Shown: piece after piece, positions 14,167 to 22,805 of the stretch
How positions within the stretch are numbered: position 1 is the first letter of the stretch
Layout of the letters: each line of letters starts with the position of its first letter
Source: CBDBCU01 sp965242615
GTDB lineage: Bacteria > Chloroflexota > Dehalococcoidia > Lucifugimonadales > UBA3495
Direction: 5' to 3'
NCBI GenBank assembly: GCA_965242615.1
Contig: CBDESR010000004.1
Location: forward strand, 1-64,000
DNA: 64,000 nt
The notes under the pieces: generated by a model
Told to the model about the DNA's origin: nothing
The model's input: only the letters and a program-made list of their open reading frames with translations
The model's database searches: none
Made by a program: the position numbers and the translations under genes

Positions 14167-14955
14167 AGGGGGAAACCTCCTGTGGGTGAATGAGTTTGGT
14201 TGGGGCTGGGCCAACGCTTTACACTTTACAATAACCGGCGGGACAAGGCAAGGGGGTAGCCGCGCCGGATTGACATAAGGCAAGAGTTGGCGTCCCCGGG
14301 TTTGTTGGGGGGTATTATAGCATTGGAATTAAGAATTGGGAATTAGGAATTAAGAATTTAGCGGGGGCAAGTACGGGGTATAGCCGGGGCGGTGCCTCCT
14401 GGTCTGCCCCGGCGGATTGAGTTTAGTATTTATCAGTATTGGGGTTGGGTTCGCCGGGGCGGAACCGCTGGCCGGAAGTTCCGCCCTTGCGGGAGGGGGT
14501 TGGCAAAGGGGCCATTGGGTTGCCTGCTCCGGGGGGCATCCTGGCTTGCATCCGCCCGGAGTTTCCCGACCCAGTTGCCTAGCGGCAAACTAGACCTTGG
14601 GGTGGCTACTGGCGCCGGTTGGTATGGTTGCCATGCCGGCGGGTTGGCCCAGTCCAGCTACCGGGGTTGACCGCACCTCCAGTCAACCTGTTAACTCCAG
14701 CTCCTGTAGGGAAGGGGCGGCGGTTTGGCGGCGGTTGGGATTTGCCGTTTTCCGCTGCTCCGGTTGGGGATTGAGGGTTCCTTGGCCCTGTCCCCGGGGG
14801 TTAGGAGCGGGACGCTTGACGGCCGCGGGGGCCGGTGGCGTCCACAGCGCGCTGTGAGCTGTATTTCACGGTAAGCTAGCGTATCGTTTTGAGACCCGGC
14901 GTCCCGGGGCTAGGTCTGACCTTCGCAATTTTTATTATGGGGGCGGGAATGCTAG
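14167..14955. other. Long gene-free stretch
   Basis: No supported gene. There is an AT-rich direct repeat of GAATTAAGAATT-like units at about 14326-14360. The remainder (about 14390-14900) has short open frames in several phases with no family resemblance. The end of it leads into a copy of the 3' end of panE. Confidence 0.5.
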
Positions 14956-14999
14956 TTGTCAAGGGGGTTTGAGACGGATTTTCGGATTGATTTTTTGGA

Positions 15000-15192
15000 G
15001 CAGGCGTTAATGCACACCGATTTGATGGCGGGCCGCCCGTTGGAACTGGAAGCCCGGAACGGCGCGGTAATCCGGGCCGGGCAAGCGGTTAAAGTTCCAA
15101 CGCCAATTAACGACCTGATTTATGCGGCGTTGAAACCTTATGCGGAGGAGCGGGGGGAAGTATCGGTTGACCGGAGCGCGGACGGAGGGTAA
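15000..15192 (+). pseudogene. 3' fragment of a panE-like gene
   Basis: About 49 codons (MHTDLMAGRPLELEARNGAV...INDLIYAALKPYAEERG) match the C-terminus of PanE at 9790-10719 with about 8 differences, and the DNA is alike over about 150 bases. The dinucleotide-binding domain is absent. The match begins abruptly, so it is a partial duplication or the remnant of a second ketopantoate reductase. The frame can be opened from 14956, but no ribosome binding site supports expression. Confidence 0.8.
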
Positions 15193-15246
15193 GATATAGT
15201 CCGTTCAGCTCCCGAGGGGAAACCCAATCAGGCAAGGGAGGTTAGC

Positions 15247-15753
15247 GTGTCGAACCCGACTCAGCCGATAGAAAACTGCTATTGGGTAGCGCCGGGTCAG
15301 TTCTTGGCCGGGGAATACCCCCGCAACTTTGACGATGAATCCTCTCCGGCCAAGTTGGCGGCTCTGGCTGAGGCCGGCATCGCCGCCTTTATCGACCTCA
15401 CCGAGGAAGGAGAATTGCGCCCCTATAGCCAGTGGCTGAACCCGGAAACCCAATCCCACCAGCGTTTCCCCATTCGGGACTTGTCCACGCCCGCCACGGT
15501 CGATTTAACGACAGCCATCCTTGATACCATCGATGACCATATCGCCAACGGGCGTCCGGTCTATCTCCACTGTTGGGGCGGCGTCGGACGCACCGGCACT
15601 ATAGTAGGTTGCTGGCTCGCCCGGCACGGCTGCCCCGGAGCCGCCGCTTTGGATCGTTTGCGGGAGCTGTGGGCGCAGTGTCCCAAATCCTGTAGTAAAG
15701 AATCCCCGGAAAGGCCGGCCCAACGGCAGTATGTCCGGGATTGGCCGGGGTGA
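15247..15753 (+). CDS. Dual-specificity/tyrosine phosphatase-like protein
   Basis: 168 residues from a GTG with GGAGG 6 bases upstream. The active-site loop HCWGGVGRTGT (Cys109, Arg115) gives the CX5R signature of cysteine phosphatases, and the upstream Asp77-Leu (PIRDLSTP) may supply the general acid. YWVAPGQFLAGEYPRN at the start and AAFIDLTEEGEL resemble single-domain bacterial dual-specificity phosphatases. It probably removes phosphate from a protein or small molecule in the cytoplasm. No kinase adjoins it. Confidence 0.9.
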   Translation: MSNPTQPIENCYWVAPGQFLAGEYPRNFDDESSPAKLAALAEAGIAAFIDLTEEGELRPYSQWLNPETQSHQRFPIRDLSTPATVDLTTAILDTIDDHIANGRPVYLHCWGGVGRTGTIVGCWLARHGCPGAAALDRLRELWAQCPKSCSKESPERPAQRQYVRDWPG

Positions 15754-15985
15754 CCGGTTTTGGGACCAGTGTCTCTTGTTTTTCCGCACCGGCCCTTGTA
15801 TTCCTTGGCAGCAAGACCAATTCGAGAGAACAAGTCGGTGTTGCGGTAAGTTCTCCGCAGGCGGATTTTCCTGGGAGTTTCCGATATTAAAAGACCTTGG
15901 CCCCACTGTATCCTTAACACGCGTTGGCATAAGTTAAAACAGGAAAAATCGCCCCGCCCAACAACAGGATTCCTATCGATTCTTT

Positions 15986-16017
15986 AGCCTTGCTTTGGCT
16001 CTGACAAGGCTGTTTTT
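15986..16017 (+). terminator. Terminator hairpin
   Basis: The 7-bp stem AGCCTTG / CAAGGCT with a 12-base loop is followed by GTTTTTA. Confidence 0.55.
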
Positions 16018-16095
16018 AGCATAGCCAACACGTGTTGAGAATACCAAAGCAAACGGAACAGTGGACGCTGCCAGCCCAGTTGTTCAATTGTCGGT

Positions 16096-16115
16096 GTGAT
16101 ATAATGGTATATCAC
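16096..16115 (+). promoter_or_regulatory. Extended -10 promoter inside a perfect palindrome
   Basis: GTGATATAATGGTATATCAC is a perfect 8-bp inverted repeat with a 4-base centre. It contains the extended -10 element TGATATAAT, 27 bases before the start of the small membrane protein. The symmetry could be an operator. It resembles, but with 4-base spacing, the GATAY-N3-GTATC sites of the zinc locus. Confidence 0.55.
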
Positions 16116-16131
16116 GCCAAGGAGGATGGCA

Positions 16132-16485
16132 ATGATAGCAAACATAGGAACGACGTCGTTGGCGGTTGCGCTAGTCATCCTGAAGGTCTTGTGGAGGGTG
16201 GCGGTAGTCACCCTGAAGGTCTTGTGGGGAGCGGTGAAGTGGACGGGGAAGCTCTCGGCCCGTCACCCGAGGTTGTCGGGGTGGACGATAGGGAGTATGT
16301 TCATGGTAGTGGGGATGACGCAGCTCTTGGGCACTATGGGTCTCGGCTGGTGGCTATTCCTCACCATTGCTGGGGTGTGTATCGGAGGTGTAGTCCTATT
16401 CATAATCACGTCGGATGTGCCTTACGACCGGAATAAGCACGAGGGCGACGTGTATTTGTTGGTGCGGCTGAGGCGCCGCCGCTGA
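16132..16485 (+). CDS. Small membrane protein of unknown function
   Basis: 117 residues from the second ATG (16132), which sits 6 bases after AAGGAGG; the ATG at 16126 is too close to that site. The N-terminal hydrophobic stretch (SLAVALVILKVLWRVAVVTLKVLW) and two further segments (IGSMFMVVGMTQLLGTMGL, WWLFLTIAGVCIGGVVLFII) suggest two or three membrane passes. The charged tail ends in RLRRRR. The family is not recognised. Confidence 0.65.
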   Translation: MIANIGTTSLAVALVILKVLWRVAVVTLKVLWGAVKWTGKLSARHPRLSGWTIGSMFMVVGMTQLLGTMGLGWWLFLTIAGVCIGGVVLFIITSDVPYDRNKHEGDVYLLVRLRRRR

Positions 16486-16818
16486 ACATCAGATCTGGGG
16501 ATACTACGGCCCGAAGTTGGGAGAGGTCCCTAAAGACTAAGCAATCCAAGTCGCCGGCGCGGAATCCTGCACCGCTGAGATTGACCTTAACTTGGGCGAT
16601 CAGTAGCCAAGGGGTGCAACTCCGCTCCCATACACTTCTGCTACAAAAACCACGCTGCTGTGGGCCGAGCATTGGCGTAGCCTCTTGAGGCTGGCGGGGC
16701 TTTGGCAGTTGCTCCGGAACCTGTCCTTTGCTCCCGGTTGCCAACCTGTCCTCAATTTGTTGACAACAAAGCAGCAAATTACTGCACTTCATCCAACCCA
16801 ACTACAAGGCGCACTGCT
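16486..16818. other. Gene-free stretch before the MNT-HEPN cassette
   Basis: No supported gene. It contains the left copy (16727-16745) of a direct repeat that also occurs after the cassette (17513-17531), and a TTGACA at about 16762 without a clear -10. Confidence 0.4.
16727..16745 (+). repeat. Left flanking direct repeat of the MNT-HEPN cassette
   Basis: TTGCTCCCGGTTGCCAAC recurs at 17513-17531 with one change (TTGCTCCCGGTTGTCAAC). The two copies bracket the antitoxin-toxin-like pair. Confidence 0.6.
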
Positions 16819-17121
16819 ATGACCGCCATCAAAACGCCCTTGGCGCCGGCCGGATTGGAGAATATCCGGGCCCATTGCCGGTTGAACCAGGTTAAAAAGC
16901 TAACCGAGTACCATCCGCCGCAACCGGGCGGCAACCCCGCTTTCGTCGTCGAGTACCAAGACAAAGGCCATTACCCTGGTCTCAAAGCCTACTTCGGTTT
17001 GGAAAACCTGCTGGTCGAACTGCACGGCCGGGAAGTAGAGCTGATGAACCCGCACGACCTGGAAGCCAACCCCCACCTGAAGCAACTGCTCGGCGACCCC
17101 AAGGCAGTCATCTATGCCTGA
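16819..17121 (+). CDS. Degenerate MNT-type nucleotidyltransferase (antitoxin-like)
   Basis: 100 residues, the normal size of a minimal nucleotidyltransferase. The C-terminal part fits the family (FVVEYQDKGHYPGLKAYFGLENLLVELHGREVELMNP, compare the usual LVEFEPG...GL..LEELLGRKVDLVTP). The catalytic half is altered: the GSxxRG helix is replaced by TEYHPPQPGG (29-38), and the DxD Asp residues before the LVE strand are replaced by Asn-Pro-Ala (39-41). It should not be able to transfer nucleotides. It overlaps the HEPN-like gene by 8 bases, the arrangement of MntA-HepT pairs. The start at 16819 is the most family-like; the frame is open upstream. It may still neutralise its partner by binding. Confidence 0.75.
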   Translation: MTAIKTPLAPAGLENIRAHCRLNQVKKLTEYHPPQPGGNPAFVVEYQDKGHYPGLKAYFGLENLLVELHGREVELMNPHDLEANPHLKQLLGDPKAVIYA

Positions 17122-17452
17122 CTTGGCGCAACTCTTGGACTCGGCCCAGCGTAACTGCGACTACATCGCAGAATGGTCGGCCACCATCCAAAGCCCTCAA
17201 GACCTGGAACAAAACCCGGAACGAACCAGCGCAATAGTCGCGCAAATCATATTCCTGGGATCAACGGCCAAACTCTTGGTGGAAATCACCAGTAACCGGA
17301 CATCCAGTTCCGTAGAAGTAATCCAACTGCGCGACAAAATCAGTCACATCCCTTGGAACCACCTGCGGTTCGACCTGCTCCTGACGGCTATCCAGAACGA
17401 CATACCGGAGTATGCCGCCGAGCTGAAAACTCTGGCCCAACCCCAAGAATAG
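17114..17452 (+). CDS. HEPN (HepT/DUF86-like) toxin-like protein
   Basis: 112 residues, mostly helical, of DUF86/HepT length. QLRDKISHIPW contains R73-X4-H78, the ribonuclease motif of HEPN toxins. In known pairs the MntA enzyme adds AMP to a tyrosine two residues after Arg or two after His. Here these positions are Lys75 and Pro80, so neither acceptor tyrosine exists. This matches loss of catalytic residues in the upstream partner. The genes overlap by 8 bases and are probably translated together. An intact RX4H suggests RNase activity is possible; whether it is toxic is unknown. Confidence 0.75.
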   Translation: MPDLAQLLDSAQRNCDYIAEWSATIQSPQDLEQNPERTSAIVAQIIFLGSTAKLLVEITSNRTSSSVEVIQLRDKISHIPWNHLRFDLLLTAIQNDIPEYAAELKTLAQPQE

Positions 17453-17512
17453 ACCGCCCCACGCCATCACCTACTGACCCTAGCCGCCCTTTCCCATCCC
17501 CGCATCCTGCCC

Positions 17513-17531
17513 CTTGCTCCCGGTTGTCAAC
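17513..17531 (+). repeat. Right flanking direct repeat of the MNT-HEPN cassette
   Basis: TTGCTCCCGGTTGTCAAC; see the left copy at 16727-16745 (one mismatch). Confidence 0.6.
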
Positions 17532-17599
17532 TTTGCCGCGGCCGGTTACTATGTCCAGCAGTCAAGGCAAGGTAAAACAGTTAGACCCGGAGCAAAATA

Positions 17600-18475
17600 A
17601 TGACGCAAACCCCCAAGGACGGTTGGCTGACCGTCAACGGATTGAACCTGCATTATCGCGATTGGGGCGGCGCCGGCCAGCCGCTAATCCTGCTGCACGG
17701 CTTGGCTTCCACTTGCCACATCTGGGACTTGGTAGCCCCCCAACTGGCGGCCGATTTCGCCGTTCTGGCTCTCGACCAGCGCGGCCACGGTCAGAGCGAC
17801 AAGCCCGATTCCGGCTACGATTTTGCCACCGTCGCCCGGGATTTGCTGGGGGTAATTCAGTCCCGCAGTTTGGAAAAGCCGGTAATTATCGGCCATTCCT
17901 GGGGCGCGGATGTGGCGCTCGAGTTTGCTGTGGCTTATCCCCATCTGCCCCGGGGCTTGTGCTTTATCGACGGCGGGATGATTGAACCTTCGGCCCGGCC
18001 GGGGATGACTTTGGAACGGGCCCGGGCGGAAATGGCCCCGCCCGACTTTACCGGAATGACCCTCGACCAGTTCCGGCAGCGCATCCGTTCCCGGGTCTTT
18101 CCCTCGCCAATGCCGGCCGAGTTCGAGGATATTGTGCTGGCAAACTTTGCGACCTTGCCCGATGGCACGATACAACCCCATTTGAGCCGGGCCAATCACC
18201 TGCGGATTATTGATGCCTTGTGGGAACACCATCCCCCGCAGCTTTACCCGCAGGTGCCCTGCCCGGTACTGCTGCTGCCGGCGCGGATGCCCGGCGACGA
18301 ATCGGTTACTTCCCGCATCATCCGCCGGGAAAAGTCGGTAGCCATCGCCGAGCAAGCCCTCCCGGTCAGCAAAACCGTCTGGCTGGAAAACAGCATTCAC
18401 GATGTCCCGGTGCAGCGGCCGCAACTGGTGGCTGAGGTTATCCGGGAGCAGATTGCGGGCGGGTTCTTTAGTTGA
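17600..18475 (+). CDS. Alpha/beta hydrolase
   Basis: 291 residues. LLHGLASTCHIWDLVAP supplies the oxyanion region, LALDQRGHGQSDKP the conserved loop, and GHSWGADVALEFA the nucleophile elbow (Ser100). The C-terminal His is in NSIHDVPVQRP. The sequence is of the epoxide-hydrolase/haloperoxidase-like esterase type. The substrate cannot be read from sequence. The stop precedes the NHL-repeat gene by 56 bases on the same strand, so the two may be co-transcribed. Confidence 0.9.
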   Translation: MTQTPKDGWLTVNGLNLHYRDWGGAGQPLILLHGLASTCHIWDLVAPQLAADFAVLALDQRGHGQSDKPDSGYDFATVARDLLGVIQSRSLEKPVIIGHSWGADVALEFAVAYPHLPRGLCFIDGGMIEPSARPGMTLERARAEMAPPDFTGMTLDQFRQRIRSRVFPSPMPAEFEDIVLANFATLPDGTIQPHLSRANHLRIIDALWEHHPPQLYPQVPCPVLLLPARMPGDESVTSRIIRREKSVAIAEQALPVSKTVWLENSIHDVPVQRPQLVAEVIREQIAGGFFS

Positions 18476-18531
18476 CACTAATCAGCGTCGAGTTTAGACT
18501 TGACCTAAACCACAAAAGGGGGCAAAAACTT

Positions 18532-19413
18532 ATGACCACCGTCGGCTCCGGCAAATACACCTACGAACTAATCCAGGACTGGCCGCAACTGCCGGCCGGG
18601 GAATCCCTCGGCATCGTCAGCGCCGTCGCCACTGACTCCCAGGATAATGTCTATGTCTTTCAGCGGCAGGATCCGCCGGTGATGGTCTTTGACCGGGAGG
18701 GCAACTACCTGCGCTGTTGGGGCATTGGCGCCATTGCCGACCCCCACGGCATCACCATTCAGGACGACATCGTCTATATCACCGACCGCTTCGACCAGGT
18801 AGCGGTGCGCTTTACCCTGGAGGGCAAGCCCTTGCAGGTTATCGGGGAGCGCGGCGTCCACTCCGATACCGGTTGCGAAACCCCGGGCGATTTAGTCCCC
18901 CGCGCCGCCGGCCCCTTCAACTACCCTACCGAAATGGTGCCGGCTCCTTCCGGGGATTTGTATATCTCCGACGGCTACCGCAACAGCCGGGTACACCGGT
19001 TCACCGCTGACGGTCAGCTGATTGCCTCTTGGGGGCAGCCCGGCAAAACCGAGCCGGGCCAGTTCCATCTGCCGCACAGCATCCTCGTTGACCCGGCTGG
19101 CAAGGTCTATGTCTGCGACCGGGCTAACCGCCGGGTGCAGATTTTCTCCCCGGACGGCGAGTTTATTGCCCAGTGGACTAACGGAATGGGCGGCCCGGAT
19201 GACATCTCCCGGGACGCGGACGGCATCTTTTACATTGCCGAGCAGGAAGTGGACGGCGGGCCGCCCCATGTCAGCCTTTGGCAGGAGGATGGCACTCTTA
19301 TTGACCGTTGGGAAATTCGCCACGCCCATGGCCTCTGGGTCGATTCCCGCGGCGACATTTACCTCGGCCTGACCACTAACCACAGCGTGGACAAGTACGT
19401 ACGGCAGCGGTAG
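18532..19413 (+). CDS. NHL-repeat beta-propeller protein (peptidyl-amidating-lyase-like)
   Basis: 293 residues from the ATG at 18532, preceded by AAAGGGGG; the frame is open from 18472, overlapping the hydrolase stop, but that start has no site. Repeated NHL-type blades are visible: GITIQDDIVYITDRFDQVAVRF, SGDLYISDGYRNSRVHRF, AGKVYVCDRANRRVQIFS, DGIFYIAEQ, RGDIYLGLTTNHSVDKY. The order resembles the lyase domain of peptidylglycine amidating enzymes and bacterial relatives of unknown substrate. No signal peptide is seen. Confidence 0.85.
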   Translation: MTTVGSGKYTYELIQDWPQLPAGESLGIVSAVATDSQDNVYVFQRQDPPVMVFDREGNYLRCWGIGAIADPHGITIQDDIVYITDRFDQVAVRFTLEGKPLQVIGERGVHSDTGCETPGDLVPRAAGPFNYPTEMVPAPSGDLYISDGYRNSRVHRFTADGQLIASWGQPGKTEPGQFHLPHSILVDPAGKVYVCDRANRRVQIFSPDGEFIAQWTNGMGGPDDISRDADGIFYIAEQEVDGGPPHVSLWQEDGTLIDRWEIRHAHGLWVDSRGDIYLGLTTNHSVDKYVRQR

Positions 19414-19437
19414 TTGCCGCCGGCAGCATTACATAAA

Positions 19438-19470
19438 GGGCGGCGGGTTATCCTCCCGCCGCCCATCTTT
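19438..19470 (+). terminator. Terminator hairpin after the NHL gene
   Basis: A perfect 10-bp stem GGGCGGCGGG / CCCGCCGCCC with a 7-base loop, followed by ATCTTT. Confidence 0.65.
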
Positions 19471-19641
19471 GCAGTAGCAACCATCCCGTCCACGCGGCCA
19501 ACACCGCCCCCCACAACACCGCCCAATACAAACGCTTCCAGTTCATCCCTACTTACCCTCCTGGCTCAACTTGCAGTAGCAAGTCCAGCGCACCAGCAAG
19601 CCGGCGTACCGACCGCCGGTCTTACTCTACCCGGCCCCAAA

Positions 19642-21699
19642 TTACCGCGGAAACGCCTCCCGCACTCCCCCGTCCACCGGTATCATTGCCCCGGTAGTCT
19701 TTGCCGACCGGTTTGACGCCAGGAATAACACCGTTTCCGCTACATCCTCGGCAAAAACTTTGGCTTTCAGCAGGTTGCGCTGCTGATAAAACTCCTCCAA
19801 GCCGGCCACCGTTACCCCGTGCGCCGCCGCCCGTTCCTGCCGCAGCTCCTCTGACCACAGCTGCGAACCCTGAAACACCGCATCCGGGTTCACCACATTG
19901 ACCCGGATGCCATATTGCCCGTTTTCCAGAGCCAGCACCCGGGCCAACTGCACCTCCGCTGCCTTGGCCACGCTGTACGCCCCGAACTCGGCTCCCGGCG
20001 CCGGCACATTCTTGGTGCCGATAAAGACCAGACTGCCGCCAATGCCCTGTTCTTTCATTAGTTTGACCGCTTCCGCCGCTACCAGAAAGTGGCCGGTGGT
20101 GTTGATGTCCAGCGACCGCTGCCAGTCGGCTAACGGCAGGGCGTCAATCATTCCTACCGGGGCAATGCCGGCGTTGGATACCAGAATATCCAAGCCGCCA
20201 TAGGTACGCCGCAAGTTCTGAAACCCGATAGCCACTTGCCCGGCGTCGGCAACATTCAGCGGAAAAGCCGTCGCCCGTTCCGCGCCGTTAGCCCGGTTGA
20301 TTTCCTCAGCTACGGCAGTTGCGCCCGCCCCGTCCACATCGGTGACAATGATATGCGCCCCTTCCGCCGCCAGCCGCTGGGCGATAACCTTGCCGATGCC
20401 GCTGGCCGCTCCCGTTACCAATGCTACCTGCCGCGCCAGTTCCTTCTCCGGCGGGGCCAGGGTCAGCTTGTAAAGTTCCAGCGGCCAATACTCGGCGTCA
20501 TAAGCGTCTTTAGCCGTCAAGGAAGTGTAGTCGCTGACCGCCTGCGCCGTCCGCAGCACATTGATGGTGTGGTGGTAAATATCGTTGGTTATCAACGAGG
20601 CCCGGGCATCCCGGCCGGTGGTCCACATCCCGACGCCGGGCAGCAGGATGACCCGGGGATAGGGATCCAGCATACTATCCGCGCCGGAAGTGTGCTGCTG
20701 ATACCAAGCGGCGTACTCCTCAGCGTAAGCGGCCATCCCCCGCCGCAGGCTTTCCTTAACCTCCCCGATGAAAACCGGGTTCTCTACCGCCAACCACAGC
20801 GGTTTGCGCTTGGTATGGATTAGATGGTCGGGCGTAGCCGGGCCGATACCGCTCAGCCGCGGCCCTTGCGCCGAGCCGATAAACCCCAGCACTTCCGGGG
20901 AATCGTCAAAGCGGATTACCGCCCGCCGCTGCTGACTGACCAAACCGCGCAAAGTAGGGCCAACGGCGGCTGCGATTACTTTGCGCATAGCATCCGGCAA
21001 GGGATTGCATTGCCAGCCGCCGAATACCGCTTTGTCCGGGTCGGCGGCGGCGTACTCCTCGGCTTTCGTTACCAGGTCAATGTGCCGGTCGTAGGCAGCC
21101 TTGGTACTGTCCCCCCAAGTGAACAAGCCGTGATTGACCAAGACTACGCCATCCAGGTTGGGCGCTGCCTTAACCGCCAGTCCCACCAGTTTGGACAGCT
21201 GAAAGCCGGGGCGCAGGTATTCCACTACCGCCACTGTTTCCCCATACACCCGGCGCAGGATGGCGGCGGCGTCCCGGTTGTTGGTCAAGCCCACTACGGC
21301 GTCGGCGTGGGAATGGGCCACGGACATATAAGGCAAGAAGGCATGGAGCAGCGTTTCAATCGAGGGACGCGGCGAATTGGGGTCGAGGATGCAGCGGTCG
21401 AGGTAATCCACCATTTCCTCATCGGACATTGCCGCCCGCTCAAAGACCGGCAGCACTTCCGCCAGTTTCAGCCGGGGAAACTGCCACCGCTCCATCGATT
21501 TCAAGTCCGAACCGGAACCTTTAATCCGCATCACTTCTACCTCCCGCCCCAGGAAATCCTTTTCGGTAACTTTGATGGAAGTATTGCCGCCGCCCCAAAC
21601 TACCAGCGACGGATCCGCCCCAATCAGCCGGCTCATATAAACCAGCTGATCCAGTTCATCCAGACCCTGCGCCGCCTGTTCCGACCAGAGATTTTCCAT
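19642..21699 (-). CDS. Bifunctional class II aldolase / short-chain dehydrogenase
   Basis: 685 residues in two parts. Residues 1-420 are a class II aldolase/adducin-type domain (VWGGGNTSIKV, SVAHSHADAVVGLTN with zinc-binding His residues, LVNHGLFTWG). Residues about 430-685 are a short-chain dehydrogenase (VALVTGAASGIGKVIA cofactor loop, LVSNAGIA, YSVAKAAE catalytic Tyr and Lys, MIPVDGG end). Such fusions (YuxG/RhaD-like) cleave a sugar phosphate and oxidise the aldehyde product, as in rhamnulose-1-phosphate breakdown; the sugar here is not known. It is last in a minus-strand group after two amidohydrolases, with a 57-base gap, suggesting one catabolic operon. Confidence 0.9.
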   Translation of the reverse strand: MENLWSEQAAQGLDELDQLVYMSRLIGADPSLVVWGGGNTSIKVTEKDFLGREVEVMRIKGSGSDLKSMERWQFPRLKLAEVLPVFERAAMSDEEMVDYLDRCILDPNSPRPSIETLLHAFLPYMSVAHSHADAVVGLTNNRDAAAILRRVYGETVAVVEYLRPGFQLSKLVGLAVKAAPNLDGVVLVNHGLFTWGDSTKAAYDRHIDLVTKAEEYAAADPDKAVFGGWQCNPLPDAMRKVIAAAVGPTLRGLVSQQRRAVIRFDDSPEVLGFIGSAQGPRLSGIGPATPDHLIHTKRKPLWLAVENPVFIGEVKESLRRGMAAYAEEYAAWYQQHTSGADSMLDPYPRVILLPGVGMWTTGRDARASLITNDIYHHTINVLRTAQAVSDYTSLTAKDAYDAEYWPLELYKLTLAPPEKELARQVALVTGAASGIGKVIAQRLAAEGAHIIVTDVDGAGATAVAEEINRANGAERATAFPLNVADAGQVAIGFQNLRRTYGGLDILVSNAGIAPVGMIDALPLADWQRSLDINTTGHFLVAAEAVKLMKEQGIGGSLVFIGTKNVPAPGAEFGAYSVAKAAEVQLARVLALENGQYGIRVNVVNPDAVFQGSQLWSEELRQERAAAHGVTVAGLEEFYQQRNLLKAKVFAEDVAETVLFLASNRSAKTTGAMIPVDGGVREAFPR

Positions 21700-21756
21700 A
21701 AACTACTTCCTGTTTCCGGGTTTGAGATTTGCCGGGTTAAGTCGGCAATTAGGACT

Positions 21757-22752
21757 TTACACCCCCAGCAACTCCTCCAGGTTTTTCCAAAGGATCCGGT
21801 CCTTTTCCTCTTGCGTCAGGCTTTCCAGTCCCTGCACCCAGCCCGCCGGCGACGGTTCCCACGGCACAAAGGGATAGTCGCTGCCCAGCACTACCCGGTC
21901 AATTCCTACCGAGTCGATGAGAAACCGCAGCGCCGTTTCGTCCATCACCACCGTATCGTAGTAAAGCCGCCGCTGATACGCGCTCGGCGGCTTGCTGATG
22001 TTGACCCGCGCCTCGGCACGCACTTGCCAGCCCCGATCCAGCCGTCCCATCCCGAAACAAGCCGGCCCGCCGCCATGGGCCACGCACACTTTTAAGTCGG
22101 GACACTTTTCCAGCACCCCGCCGAAAATCAGCGTCGCCACCAGCATAGTATCCTCCAGCGGCACCCCGATAGCGTTGGGCAATGCCAAGCGGTTGGCGCG
22201 CTCCAGCATCACATTGTGCTGCGGCTGGGGATGGAAAAACAGTACCGCCCCCATTGCCTCGGCTGCTTGAAACAGCGGCAGAAACTCCGGTTCATCCCAA
22301 TTGCGGCCGTTCACCACCGTATCCAGTTCCGCCCCTTTCAAGCCCAGGGTATTCACCGCCCGCTCCAATTCCCCAATGGCGGCGTCCACATCCGGCAGCG
22401 GCAGCGTCGCCATCCCCGCAAACCGGTGCGGCGCTTCCTGGACAAAGGCGGCCAGGTCATCGTTGACTTCCCGGGCTTGCGCCAATCCCGCCGCCGCGTC
22501 CAGATGGTAGCCGAACACTTGGGTATGCAAGGAAACTACCTGCACTTCCGTACCCAAGTTGTCCATATCGGCAATGCGCTGCTCCGGGGTAAAGCGCAGC
22601 TTGGGGTTGATGCCCACGCTTTTCCCCGCTTTGACCTGAATAGTCCGCCGGTCAGCGCCGGTATAGCGCATCCCGTACCACTCCCGGCCGGCGTCCAGCG
22701 TTTCCAGCATCGACCGGGTAAAGGTATGGGCGTGAATATCGATGCTCCGCAT
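21757..22752 (-). CDS. Amidohydrolase, ACMSD/gamma-resorcylate decarboxylase-like
   Basis: 331 residues. The metal motif is MRSIDIHAH at residues 1-9, His in FFHPQPQHN, His in VCVAHGGGPACFGMGRLDRGW, and Asp in VVLGSDYPFVPWEP, the pattern of the amidohydrolase-2 family (ACMSD, decarboxylases, lactonases). GGGGAGG lies 7 bases before the ATG. It is about one-third identical by eye to the next gene at 22806-23798 and probably arose by duplication. It likely hydrolyses or decarboxylates an aromatic or lactone intermediate. It is in a probable operon with the aldolase-dehydrogenase. Confidence 0.9.
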   Translation of the reverse strand: MRSIDIHAHTFTRSMLETLDAGREWYGMRYTGADRRTIQVKAGKSVGINPKLRFTPEQRIADMDNLGTEVQVVSLHTQVFGYHLDAAAGLAQAREVNDDLAAFVQEAPHRFAGMATLPLPDVDAAIGELERAVNTLGLKGAELDTVVNGRNWDEPEFLPLFQAAEAMGAVLFFHPQPQHNVMLERANRLALPNAIGVPLEDTMLVATLIFGGVLEKCPDLKVCVAHGGGPACFGMGRLDRGWQVRAEARVNISKPPSAYQRRLYYDTVVMDETALRFLIDSVGIDRVVLGSDYPFVPWEPSPAGWVQGLESLTQEEKDRILWKNLEELLGV

Positions 22753-22805
22753 CCGGTAACCTCCCCAAGGTGATAGTTGGCAGGAATCAACCGCCGCCGC
22801 CCGGC

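Larger units (their letters stand above)
15754..16131. other. Intergenic region
   Basis: No supported gene. It contains a terminator hairpin at 15986-16017 and a palindromic promoter at 16096-16115 for the next gene. Confidence 0.5.

Noticed and set aside
14392..14857. Two small overlapping open frames
   Set aside because: No ribosome binding site, motif or codon bias; likely chance frames in GC-rich DNA.
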